NCBI RefSeq assembly: GCF_001905145.1
Contig: NZ_LWLB01000023.1
Span: 124,001 to 188,000, forward strand
Source: Nocardiopsis sp. TSRI0078
GTDB lineage: Bacteria > Actinomycetota > Actinomycetes > Streptosporangiales > Streptosporangiaceae
Reading direction: 5' to 3'
Length of the DNA: 64,000 nt
Every line of letters begins with the position of its first letter. Within the stretch, counting starts at the first letter, position 1. Both the position numbers and the translations under genes were made by a program. Shown here in pieces: positions 52,996 through 62,005 of this stretch. The notes below the pieces were generated by a model that saw only the letters and a list, made by a program, of their open reading frames with translations, made no database searches and had not been told where the DNA came from.

Positions 52996-54384
52996 ATGAG
53001 TGGCACGCACGTCATCGGCAGCGACGAGATCCTCGATCGTGATGTCGTGATCGTGGGCGCCGGCCCGGCCGGGCTGATGGCCGCACGCACCCTCCAGGCC
53101 GCCGGGCGCTCCGTCGCGGTCCTGGAGGCCCGCGACCGCGTGGGCGGTCGCACCTGGTCCCGCGAGATCGACGGCGCCTTCCTGGAGCTCGGCGGCCAGT
53201 GGGTCTCCCCCGACCAGACCGAACTCCTCGGCCTCCTCGACGAGCTGGGCATGAGCACCTTTCCGCGCCACCGCGACGGGGCCAGCGTCTACCTCGCCGC
53301 GGACGGCTCCCGGCACGAGTTCACCGGGGACATGTTCCCCGCCGGCGAGCGGACCGAGGCGGAGATGGAGCGGGTCATCGCGGCCCTGGACAAGCTGGTC
53401 GCCGACATCGGCGTCGAGCGCCCCTGGGCCCACCCGCGCGCCCGTGAACTGGACACCATCTCGTTCACCGAGTGGCTGCACGGCCAGACCGATGACGCGG
53501 CCGCCCGGGAGAACATCGGCATCTTCATGGCCGGGGGCATGCTGACCAAGCCCGCCCACGCGTTCTCGGTGCTCCAGGCCGTGCTCATGGCCGCCTCGGC
53601 CGGGTCGTTCTCCAACCTCGTGGACGAGGACTTCATCCTCGACCGCCGCGTGGTCGGGGGCATGCAGTCGGTCTCCCAGACGATGGCCGCCGCGCTGGAG
53701 GAGGGCACGGTCGTCCTCGAGAGCCCGGTCAGGACCATCCGCTGGGACGACAGCCAGGTCCTCGTACGCTCCGAGCGCGTGACCGTGCGGGCCGACCACG
53801 TGATCGTGGCCGTGCCGCCCACCCTCTACTCGCGCATCTCCTTCGAGCCCGCACTCCCGTGGCTCCAGCAGCAGATGCACCAGCACACCTCGATGGGCCT
53901 GGTCATCAAGGTCCACGCGGTCTACGAGCGCCCGTTCTGGCGGGACAAGGGGCTCTCCGGCACCGGCTTCGGTGCCAAGGAGCTGTGCCAGGAGGTGTAC
54001 GACAACACCAACCACGAGGACACGCGCGGAACCCTGGTCGCCTTCGTCTCCGACGAGCGCGCCGACGACCTCCTGCGCAAGCCCGCCGAGGAGCGCCGCG
54101 GCGCGATCCTGCGCTCTCTCGCGAACTACCTCGGTGACGAGGCGCTCGAGCCCACCGTGTACTTCGAGTCGGACTTCGCCTCCGAGGAGTGGACCCGCGG
54201 CGCGTACGCGGCCAGCTACGACCTCGGTGGCCTGCACCGCTACGGGGCCGACCAGAGCAAGCCGGTGGGACCCATCAGCTGGGCCTGCTCGGACCTGGCC
54301 GCCGAGGGCTACCAGCACGTCGACGGCGCGCTGCGCCAGGGCCGACGCGCGGCCGAGGAGATCCTCGCGGGCCCGGCCGACTGA
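52996..54384 (+). CDS. FAD-dependent amine oxidase, probable putrescine oxidase
   Basis: Flavoprotein of 462 residues of the monoamine-oxidase family. The FAD Rossmann motif is VVIVGAGPAGLMAARTL (17-33), followed by LEARDRVGGRTWS (the second GG block) and GAFLELGGQWVS. The C-terminal flavin loop reads SDLAAEGYQHVDGALRQGRR. Family members in actinobacteria oxidise putrescine, cadaverine or tyramine, giving an aldehyde, ammonia and H2O2. With agmatine deiminase and an aminobutyraldehyde-type dehydrogenase alongside, putrescine is the best guess. GAAGGAG precedes the ATG. It heads the unit driven by the palindromic promoter. Confidence 0.93.
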   Translation: MSGTHVIGSDEILDRDVVIVGAGPAGLMAARTLQAAGRSVAVLEARDRVGGRTWSREIDGAFLELGGQWVSPDQTELLGLLDELGMSTFPRHRDGASVYLAADGSRHEFTGDMFPAGERTEAEMERVIAALDKLVADIGVERPWAHPRARELDTISFTEWLHGQTDDAAARENIGIFMAGGMLTKPAHAFSVLQAVLMAASAGSFSNLVDEDFILDRRVVGGMQSVSQTMAAALEEGTVVLESPVRTIRWDDSQVLVRSERVTVRADHVIVAVPPTLYSRISFEPALPWLQQQMHQHTSMGLVIKVHAVYERPFWRDKGLSGTGFGAKELCQEVYDNTNHEDTRGTLVAFVSDERADDLLRKPAEERRGAILRSLANYLGDEALEPTVYFESDFASEEWTRGAYAASYDLGGLHRYGADQSKPVGPISWACSDLAAEGYQHVDGALRQGRRAAEEILAGPAD

Positions 54385-54572
54385 CCCGGGTGGGTGGTGC
54401 GGTGGACGCCTTCGCCACACAGGCCGGGCGTCCTCCGAACACCCACCCCCGAAAGGGGCCGGTGCCGCGGCGCACGACCCCACCCCCTGGTGAGCACGGG
54501 CTCCACGCTCACCGGTTCCCGCGGCGCCGACCCCTCGGCGCCGAGACCACCCCGGCGACCACAGGACAACCC

Positions 54573-56105
54573 ATGACCCACACCACCGGACGCCCCGCGA
54601 AGGCGGGCACCGAAACCCCGAACGACTGGAAGGGCCTCAGCAAGGGAGCGATCGGGCTCCTGGGAGGCCTGGTCATCGGCGTCTCCACCATCGCCCCGGC
54701 CTACACCCTCTCGGGGGCCCTGGGCCCCACGGCCTCCGCGGTCGGTGAACACCTGCCGGCGATCCTGCTCATCGGCTTCGTCCCGATGCTGCTGGTGGCG
54801 ATCGGCTACCGCCAGCTCAACAAGGCGATGCCCGACTCCGGCACCACCTTCACCTGGGCGTCCCGGGCCTTCGGCCCCTGGACCGGGTGGATGGCCAGCT
54901 GGTGCCTGCTGGCCGCGACCATCCTGGTGCTGTCCAACCTGGCGGGAATCGCGGTCGACTTCTTCTACCTGGCGATCGCGCAGCTCACCGGACAGGACCA
55001 GATCGCCGCCCTGACCCGCAACGTGCCGGTCAACATCCTGACCTGCCTGGCCTTCATGGCCGCCGCGGCCTGGATCTCCCACCGGGGGATGGAGGCCACC
55101 AAGACCTTCCAGTACATCCTGGTCACATTCCAGATCGTGGTGCTGGCGTGGTTCTCGATCGCCGCGTTCGTCCAGGTCGGCGCCGGCTCGGCCTTCGACG
55201 CCACGCCCGTGCGACTGGAGTGGTTCAACCCGTTCGGTGTCGACTCCTTCTCCGCCTTCGCCGCCGGTGTGGCCCTGTCCGTCTTCATCTACTGGGGATG
55301 GGACGTGGTCGTGACGATGAACGAGGAGAGCCGCGGCGCGACGAGCACCCCGGGCAAGGCCGCCATCACCACCATCCTGGTGGTCGTCGCGCTCTACACC
55401 GCGGTGTCGGTGGCCACGCTCTCCTTCTCCGGTGTCTCCACCGGCGAGTTCGGCCTGGGCAACCCCGACATCCAGGAGAACGTCTTCGCGGCGCTGGCCG
55501 GACCGGTCATGGGCCCCTTCGCCGTCCTGATGTCCCTGGCGGTGCTGTCCTCCTCGGCCTCCTCGTTGCAGTCCACGATGATCTCGCCGGCGCGCACGAT
55601 GCTCGCGATGGGCCACTACGGGGCGCTCTCACCGAAGTACGCCCAGGTCGACCCGGTGCACAAGACCCCCGGCTACGCGACCGTCGTGGCGGTGGTCATC
55701 GCCTCGGCCTTCTACGCGGTCATGCGGGTGCTCTCCGAGAACGTCCTGTGGGACACCATCACCACGCTGGGCATGATGGTCTGCTTCTACTACGGCGTGA
55801 CCGCCCTCGCCTGCGTCTGGTACTTCCGGCGCGAGGCCACCGCGTCGCTGCGCGGACTGTTCACCAAGCTGGTGGCACCCTTGGTCGGTGGGCTCCTGCT
55901 GCTCGTCTTCTTCTTCCAGACCGCCTGGGACTCCATGGACCCGGCCTACGGCTCCGGTTCGCAGATCGGCGGGGTCGGGCTGGTGTTCGTCCTGGGCGTC
56001 GCCATCTTCGCCATCGGAGGCGCGGCCATGGTCGTGCGGTACCTGCGCGGCCCCGAGTTCTTCCGGCGCCGGTTCGTGACCACGGAGTACCCCGCGGAGA
56101 GCTGA
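54573..56105 (+). CDS. APC-family amino acid/polyamine permease
   Basis: Membrane transporter of 510 residues with about 12 hydrophobic helices. The N-terminal consensus is KGAIGLLGGLVIGVSTIAPA; GTTFTWASRAFGPWTGWMAS and VFIYWGWDVVVTMNEESRGA are typical of the APC superfamily. The substrate is probably agmatine or putrescine. The start at 54573 has only a weak site (ACAGGACAACCC). The 188-base gap from the amine oxidase contains the inverted repeat GGTGAGC-N11-GCTCACC (54489-54513), possibly a hairpin or second regulatory site. Confidence 0.93.
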   Translation: MTHTTGRPAKAGTETPNDWKGLSKGAIGLLGGLVIGVSTIAPAYTLSGALGPTASAVGEHLPAILLIGFVPMLLVAIGYRQLNKAMPDSGTTFTWASRAFGPWTGWMASWCLLAATILVLSNLAGIAVDFFYLAIAQLTGQDQIAALTRNVPVNILTCLAFMAAAAWISHRGMEATKTFQYILVTFQIVVLAWFSIAAFVQVGAGSAFDATPVRLEWFNPFGVDSFSAFAAGVALSVFIYWGWDVVVTMNEESRGATSTPGKAAITTILVVVALYTAVSVATLSFSGVSTGEFGLGNPDIQENVFAALAGPVMGPFAVLMSLAVLSSSASSLQSTMISPARTMLAMGHYGALSPKYAQVDPVHKTPGYATVVAVVIASAFYAVMRVLSENVLWDTITTLGMMVCFYYGVTALACVWYFRREATASLRGLFTKLVAPLVGGLLLLVFFFQTAWDSMDPAYGSGSQIGGVGLVFVLGVAIFAIGGAAMVVRYLRGPEFFRRRFVTTEYPAES

Positions 56106-56162
56106 CGCTCACCGGTCCGGGCCCCGCCGCTCCAGCACCCCCGTTCCACGACAAGGACTGAC

Positions 56163-57239
56163 ATGTTCGCTCACAGCTCCGCCGACGAGCCGTCCCCCAT
56201 GGTGATGCCGCCGGAGTGGGCACCTCACGAACGCACCTGGATGGCCTTCCCGCCCGCCAACGCCACCTTCGGTCCGCCCGGGAGCCAGACCCTGGCGCGT
56301 GCGCGCAAGGCATGGACCGCGGTGGCCCACACCATCGCGCGCCACGAACCGGTGACGGTGGTGGTCGCGCCCGAGGACGCCGAGGCGGCCACGGCGCTGC
56401 TCGGCCCGCGGGTCGAGACCGCGGTGGTGCCGCTGGACGACGCGTGGATGCGTGACTCCGGGCTGACCTTCGTGCATGGCCCCGACGGGCGTGTGCGGGG
56501 CGTGGACTGGGTGTTCAACGGCTGGGGCGCCCAGGAGTGGGCGTCCTGGGGCTCGGACCGGCTCGTGGGGGGCCGGATGGCCGAGCTCGCCGGGGTCCCC
56601 CGCGTCCCCAGCACCCTGGTCAACGAGGGGGGCGGCTTCCATGTGGACGCCTCGGGCACGGTGCTGCTGACCGAGACCGTCCAGCTGGACCCGGAGCGCA
56701 ACCCCGAGCTGGGCAGGGAGGACGTCGAGGCGGAGATCCACGCGAGGCTGGGCACGGGCCACGCCGTCTGGCTGCCCCGCGGGCTCTGGCGCGACTACGA
56801 CGAGTTCGGTACCCGGGGGCACGTGGACATCGTGGCGAGCTTCACCGAGTCGGGCACCGTGCTGCTGCACCGCCAGGACGACCCCCGCCACCCGGACCAC
56901 GAGATCACCCGGAACCTGCGTCGGGTGCTGGAGAGCGCGGTGGACGCCGACGGCGAGCCGCTGCGGATCGTCGACGTACCCGCCCCCGGGACCCTCATGG
57001 ACGAGGACGGGGAGTTCGTCGACTGGTCCTACATCAACCACTACGTCGCCAACGGGGTCGTGGTGCTGTGCGGCTTCGACGACCCGCAGGACGAGGTCGC
57101 CGCGCGGATCGTGGCCGAGGCCTACCCGGGTCGCAGGGTCGAACAGGTCGACGCCCGCGACATCTTCCGGTTCGGTGGCGGCATCCACTGCATCACCCAG
57201 CAGCAGCCCGCCCCGCGAGAGCAGGAGAGTGCACTGTGA
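56163..57239 (+). CDS. aguA: Agmatine deiminase
   Basis: Guanidino-group-modifying enzyme of 358 residues; converts agmatine to N-carbamoylputrescine and ammonia. Family blocks are MPPEWAPHERTWMAFP at the N-terminus, DDAWMRDSGLTFV, NEGGGFHVDASGTVLLTET, and the catalytic Cys343 in GGGIHCITQQQPAP. GHVDIVASF supplies the catalytic His region. The length fits bacterial AguA. It begins 57 bases after the permease and overlaps the amidase (GTGA), so the three genes form one unit. Confidence 0.96.
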   Translation: MFAHSSADEPSPMVMPPEWAPHERTWMAFPPANATFGPPGSQTLARARKAWTAVAHTIARHEPVTVVVAPEDAEAATALLGPRVETAVVPLDDAWMRDSGLTFVHGPDGRVRGVDWVFNGWGAQEWASWGSDRLVGGRMAELAGVPRVPSTLVNEGGGFHVDASGTVLLTETVQLDPERNPELGREDVEAEIHARLGTGHAVWLPRGLWRDYDEFGTRGHVDIVASFTESGTVLLHRQDDPRHPDHEITRNLRRVLESAVDADGEPLRIVDVPAPGTLMDEDGEFVDWSYINHYVANGVVVLCGFDDPQDEVAARIVAEAYPGRRVEQVDARDIFRFGGGIHCITQQQPAPREQESAL

Positions 57240-58972
57240 CCGACTTCCACGCAGAGCCCTATGACGTCGTCGAGGCACCGATCGCGCGGCTGCGCGAGGA
57301 CCTGGAGCGGGGGCGCGTGACCAGCGAGGCGCTGGTGCGGGCCTACCTGGCGCGGATCGAGGCCTACGACCGCACCGGGATCACGCTCAACGCCGTGGTG
57401 GTGATGAACCCCCGGGCCATCGCCGAGGCCAGGGCCTCCGACGGGCGCCGGGCGCGTGGCGAGGTACTGGGGCCGCTCGACGGGATCCCCTACACCGCCA
57501 AGGACAGCTACCAGGCCCGCGGGCTCACGGTCGCGGCCGGATCACCGGCCTTCGAGGACCTGGTCGCCCAGCGCGACTCGTTCACGGTGAGCCGGCTGCG
57601 GGAGAACGGCGCGGTACTGGTCGGGCTGACCAACATGCCGCCCATGGCCAACGGCGGCATGCAGCGCGGCGTGTACGGGCGCGCCGAGAGCCCCTACAAC
57701 GGGGACTACCTGACCTCGGCCTTCGCCTCGGGTTCCTCCAACGGTTCGGGGACGGCCACGGCCGCCAGCTTCGCCGCCTTCGGGCTGGCGGAGGAGACCT
57801 GGTCCTCCGGGCGCGCGCCGGCCTCCAACAACGCGTTGTGCGCCTACACCCCGTCCCGGGGCCTGATCTCCATCCGGGGTAACTGGCCGCTGGTGCCCAC
57901 CATGGACGTCGTGGTGCCGCACACCCGCACCATGGCCGACATGCTGGAGCTGCTGGAGGTCATCGTCGCCGACGACCCCGAGCCGCGCGGGGACTTCTGG
58001 CGCTGCCAGCCCTGGATCGAGATCCCGGCGGCCTCGCGGGTGCGGCCCGCGTCCTTCACCGACCTGGGTGTGGCCGACGCCGACGCGGGGCGGCGGGCCC
58101 TGGCCGGACTCAGGATCGGTGCCCCGCGCCTGTACACCGGGCGGGACCCCGAGGCCGGTACCTCGGAGAACCCCGGTATCGGCGGTCCCACGGGGCGGCG
58201 GGTGGCCACCCGACCCAGCGTGCTGCGGTTGTGGGAGGCGGCCCGGGCCGACCTGGAGGCCTCCGGCGTCTGCGTTCAGGAGACCGACCTCCCCGTGGTG
58301 AGCAACTACGAGGGCGACCGTCCGGGCGCGCCCACCGTCAAGACCCGTGGTCTGGTCAGCCAGGAGTACCTGGACCGGGAGCTGCTGGACCTGTCCGCCT
58401 GGGCCTGGCAGGACTTCCTGCAGGCCAACGGCGACCCCGAGCTGAACGACCTGGGGCAGGTCGACGGCGCCCGCGTCTTCCCGCCCGTTCCGGGCGCGCT
58501 GCCGGACCGCTACGACGGGTTCGACGACGACATCGCCGCCTACCCGGAGTTCGTGCGCCGCACGGGGATCTCGTCCTTCACCGAGATCCCGCACCTGGAG
58601 GAGGGGATCAAGGGCCTGGAGCGCACCCGCCGGATCGACTTCGAGGACTGGCTGGACGAGCTGGGGCTGGACGCGATCGCCTTCCCGGCCGTGGCCGACG
58701 TCGCGCCGGCCGACGCCGACGTGAACCCCGAGTCCGCGGACATCGCCTGGCGCAACGGGGTGTGGGTCGCCAACGGCAACCTCGTCTGGCGCCACCTGGG
58801 CGTCCCCACGGTGACGGTACCGATGGGCACGATGCCCGACACCGGCATGCCGGTGGGGCTGACCTTCGCCGGGCGCGCCTACGACGACGCGCGTCTGCTG
58901 AGGATCGCGGCGGCCTTCGAGGCGACCGGGAACCGCCGCCAGGAGCCGCCTCGGACCCCGCGCCTGCTCTGA
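57236..58972 (+). CDS. Amidase-signature-family hydrolase, possibly N-carbamoylputrescine amidase
   Basis: Ser-cisSer-Lys hydrolase of 578 residues. Lys89 lies in TAKDSY, Ser167 in SGSSNGSG and the nucleophile Ser191 in TWSSGRAPAS, with the 24-residue gap between the two serines typical of the family. The nucleophile block is unusual: the common GTDTGGS is replaced by EETWSS. It is longer than typical amidases (about 470). Its GTG overlaps the agmatine deiminase stop. The pathway needs an N-carbamoylputrescine hydrolase, which is normally a nitrilase-fold AguB; none is found here, so this enzyme may replace it. Other amides are possible substrates. Confidence 0.88.
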   Translation: MTDFHAEPYDVVEAPIARLREDLERGRVTSEALVRAYLARIEAYDRTGITLNAVVVMNPRAIAEARASDGRRARGEVLGPLDGIPYTAKDSYQARGLTVAAGSPAFEDLVAQRDSFTVSRLRENGAVLVGLTNMPPMANGGMQRGVYGRAESPYNGDYLTSAFASGSSNGSGTATAASFAAFGLAEETWSSGRAPASNNALCAYTPSRGLISIRGNWPLVPTMDVVVPHTRTMADMLELLEVIVADDPEPRGDFWRCQPWIEIPAASRVRPASFTDLGVADADAGRRALAGLRIGAPRLYTGRDPEAGTSENPGIGGPTGRRVATRPSVLRLWEAARADLEASGVCVQETDLPVVSNYEGDRPGAPTVKTRGLVSQEYLDRELLDLSAWAWQDFLQANGDPELNDLGQVDGARVFPPVPGALPDRYDGFDDDIAAYPEFVRRTGISSFTEIPHLEEGIKGLERTRRIDFEDWLDELGLDAIAFPAVADVAPADADVNPESADIAWRNGVWVANGNLVWRHLGVPTVTVPMGTMPDTGMPVGLTFAGRAYDDARLLRIAAAFEATGNRRQEPPRTPRLL

Positions 58973-60039
58973 GGACCGGGGCGGCCCGAGGTCAGGGGAA
59001 GGAGTCTGTTTCCGCCGCGCTGGGGGCGGGGCCCCGGCGCGGCTTCAGCCTGCCCGCGTCGGCTCGCTCGGCGGCCAGGGCCCAGCTGGTCCCGCCCCGG
59101 CGAAGCGCGGGGCTGACGGTGTCGGGGCTTCGCCGCCATCGACGACGACCCACATCGGCAACCTGTTCGTCCACGAGCGCGAGGCGCTGTACCCGGCCTC
59201 TGTGGTCCGTACGGCTGGGATGCGAGCATCCCTGCGTCAACGCACCTCGCGCAAGGACTCAGGGGTTCTCGGAGCGCATGGCTGCCCGCCCGACCCGTAC
59301 CGAGGGCTCGGTGACCGGGGCGAGCCAGAGGCCGGTGAGGGCGTCGGTCAGCCCGGCGGCGGCCCGGCCCCAGGAGTCCCTGGGGGTGCGGCCTCCCTCG
59401 GCCAGGGCGCGCTCCCGCTCGGCGATCATGTACACGATGAGCTGGCTGGCCATGTCCTGGCGCTCCGCGCGGACCTCCGTCGGCAGGTCGGGAAGGCGTC
59501 TGCGCAGCTCTTCTTCCGCGTCGCGGCGACCCCGAGCATGACTGGAGGCGGGGGCAGGACCCACCGGAGGCCGAGGTCATCGACCTCGTGACGGCCCGCG
59601 CATCAGCTGATCCCGTCCTGGCCCGCGTCGGCGCGCGGCTGCCCGACTCCGCCACGGTGGCGGGTCTGCGCGGGGTGACCCGGCGGACCTACGTACCCGT
59701 CATCAATCATCCCGACATGAGGCTGGACGCCGCCTTCCAGCGCTTCCACCGAGGCCGGATCCTCGCAGCCGTCCCCTGGGACGTATGAGTCGATGCAAGT
59801 CGGCCAAGGGCCTGGTGGAAGCGGCGACCGCTCACGACGGCACAGCCATCATGGTCTTCGTCCAGCTCACGGAAGGACCCGGCCACCGTCCTGGCGAAGC
59901 GCGGCGGGCATCCGGTACTTGAGACGGCCATACCGGAGTCGTCTCGGCGTGTGTGGAAGAGCCCAGGGTCGACAGCACGGCCTGCTGACGCCGTACCGCG
60001 TCGGTCAGGAACCGCCACGGGGTCGCGTACACCACGAGT
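58973..60039. other. Region without an intact gene: decayed coding sequence
   Basis: This 1-kb stretch lies between the amidase gene and the MFS exporter. Short fragments with coding character occur in several frames, such as LPDLPTEVRAERQDMASQLI (minus strand, 59259-59564) and the plus-strand frame at 59588-59788. None has a complete domain. I see no RNA gene or repeat. It looks like decayed accessory DNA. Confidence 0.5.
59259..59564 (-). pseudogene. Possible C-terminal fragment of a TetR-like regulator
   Basis: The 101-residue frame contains LRRRLPDLPTEVRAERQDMA, then VYMIAERERALAEGG and LTDALTGLWLAPV, which resemble the C-terminal ligand-binding end of actinobacterial TetR proteins. No helix-turn-helix domain can be read upstream in any frame, so it is a remnant if it is real. 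Base composition is slightly less GC-rich than the neighbours. Confidence 0.35.
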
Positions 60040-61257
60040 TCAGTCCGGGCACGCACGGGGCTGGCGGTCGACCAGGGCGGCGAGGAGTGCCGCCGACAGT
60101 GCGAGTGATGCCGACGCCAGCAGCAGAGCCAGCAGGTGGTGCGGTGAACTGCCAGCGCCAAGAGAAGAGCCCGCGGCGGAGGACATCAATGCGCCACCCC
60201 CGATCGACATCGCGGCGGACAGGCCTGCCGCGGTTCCCGCAAGACCGTCGCGCCCGGACATCACCCCCATATTGGCGACAGGCATGGTCAAGCCGTTGCC
60301 TATGCCGATGAACATACAAGCAGCAAAGAATGCGAGAGGGTGGATGCCATGCAGTGTCGCGAGGATCAAACCGGCCAGCAGCCCCGAGCATGTCAAGATG
60401 CGCGCATAGACGAGGATGCGGCTCCTGAACACTCGGGAGGCAAGGATTCCTGACAGGTATCCGCCCAGGACGAACCCGCCCGGAACCATGGCCATGTACA
60501 GTCCCAGCGCGACACTTGATCCTCCGAAGTGACCGCTCATGACCAGGGGAGCTCCTCCCAGGAACACATAAAGCGTCCCCATCGAGAAAGCCATGCAGAG
60601 AGTGTAGGCCCAGAAGCGGGACGAACCCAGTACCCGCCGCAACGAGGAAGGAAAGCTCTCCTTCGAATCTCCCGGGCGGAGAGATGTCTCCTCCAGCTGT
60701 CGCATTGACACAACGAGGACCACTCCGCCGAGGACCGCGAGAACGACGAAGATCGAACGCCATCCGAACAGCTCGTCCAGAACCCCGCCCAACGTGGGCC
60801 CGAGCATGGGGGCAAGCGCCCACCCCATGCTCGCGAAGCCGATCTTCCTTACCGCCTCATGCCCGCTCGACGTTTCCTTGATGACGACCATCGCGGCCGA
60901 GAAGCACGCGGCGATCGCCGCCTGGAACGTGCGGCACACGAGGAACACCTCGATACCGGGCGCCAGCGCACATCCGATGGACGCGACAATAAACACCGAA
61001 ACGGACACCAGCACGACCGGGCGGCGCCCGTAACGATCCGACAGGGCGCCGGACACGGCTTCGGTCAGGGCGGTGGCGATCGCATACACCGCAATCGAGA
61101 GATTGACCAGGGCGAAACTCGTTCCGAGCGCGCCTGCGATGTTCGGCAGCGCCGGCAGATAAACAGTCACCGGCAGCACCGACATCGCCGTCATCAAAAT
61201 GAAAACGGTACGACGCGGTGGATGCGTTGACTTCCGCGCGTCAACAGACCTGGGCAT
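60040..61257 (-). CDS. Bcr/CflA-type MFS drug exporter
   Basis: Membrane protein of 405 residues with 12 predicted helices. The N-terminal block VTVYLPALPNIAGALGTS, loop 2-3 DRYGRRPVVLVSV and the first-half motif GWALAPMLGPTLGGVLDELFGWR identify the drug-H+ antiporter group close to Bcr/CflA. GNGLTMPVANMGVMSG lies in the second half. Codon use is clearly less GC-biased than in other genes of the window, with many A/T third positions, and the flanks contain gene debris, so recent acquisition is likely. AAGAAGG precedes the ATG. Substrate unknown. Confidence 0.92.
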   Translation of the reverse strand: MPRSVDARKSTHPPRRTVFILMTAMSVLPVTVYLPALPNIAGALGTSFALVNLSIAVYAIATALTEAVSGALSDRYGRRPVVLVSVSVFIVASIGCALAPGIEVFLVCRTFQAAIAACFSAAMVVIKETSSGHEAVRKIGFASMGWALAPMLGPTLGGVLDELFGWRSIFVVLAVLGGVVLVVSMRQLEETSLRPGDSKESFPSSLRRVLGSSRFWAYTLCMAFSMGTLYVFLGGAPLVMSGHFGGSSVALGLYMAMVPGGFVLGGYLSGILASRVFRSRILVYARILTCSGLLAGLILATLHGIHPLAFFAACMFIGIGNGLTMPVANMGVMSGRDGLAGTAAGLSAAMSIGGGALMSSAAGSSLGAGSSPHHLLALLLASASLALSAALLAALVDRQPRACPD

Positions 61258-61989
61258 GCCGCCTTCTTTCTAGGTGTGCCGTCCCCGCCCGTCGTGGTTC
61301 CCAATGGTCACCGGCGTTGACCGGTCCGCCGTCAGCAGAGCCCGTATTCGATCGCGCCTTCCCTCACCTTCCTCCCGACTCGCCCCAGGTCCACGGGCGA
61401 GCGGGAGGGCCGTCCGGACAGGGAAGGGCGAGCGGGGCACGGGTGGCGGGTCGGGCTTTGGGCGAACGGTCCGCCTCGTGGGCGTCCTCCAGACGACGGT
61501 GCGGCTCGTTGTGTGCCGCTGTCGGGTTCAACGGGACGCGCGCTCCTTCTGGCGTCGCACCGTCTTCCCGTTGTGGCCGTCCACGTCTGTTCGGCGGTGT
61601 TCATCCTCGCCCACCCCCGGTATCGACGGCCACCCCTTCGGACGGATTCGGTGCCACGTGGTTCCTCGTTCGCGCCGAGGGGGCCCGGCACCGACAAGCG
61701 GTGCCTCAGCGGCCAGGGCCGGGAAGGAGAACGCGCGGGCCGTCCGGGTCCCGCTCCTCCCGCGGAGGCGACCCGGCGGCGCCGGGGCCTTCGTCGGCAG
61801 GTCACGCCGGACCACCCGCACGAACGCGCCCAAGGGCGCGGACGCCCATCCGCCAGGGGGCGTCGTTCACGGTGGATCCGCGATCGGCGACATGACAGTG
61901 CATGCGGACCTATGGCGGTCGGGAGCCGAGCTGAGCACTACCGCATGCCGTCCTCAAGGGCGCCCGCGGGACGGGGCGCTCCGTCCCGC
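61258..61989. other. Gap of about 730 bases without a recognisable gene
   Basis: Frames on both strands are open but have no domain, start site or codon bias. No RNA gene or notable repeat was seen. The 3' part is the upstream region of the lipoprotein gene. Confidence 0.45.
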
Positions 61990-62005
61990 TACGATGCGGC
62001 GCATG
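61990..62005 (+). promoter_or_regulatory. Possible -10 box of a leaderless lipoprotein transcript
   Basis: TACGAT (61990-61995) lies seven bases before the ATG at 62003, and there is no ribosome-binding site. The alternative ATG at 61994 overlaps the box, which argues for 62003. Confidence 0.4.

Noticed and set aside
59588-59788. Plus-strand 66-codon frame as a real gene
   Set aside because: No ribosome site, no domain, and it lies in a region with broken frames in every direction.
61274-62002. Long N-terminal extension of the propeller lipoprotein
   Set aside because: The lipobox fixes the signal peptide start near 62003; the upstream part of the frame has no coding character.
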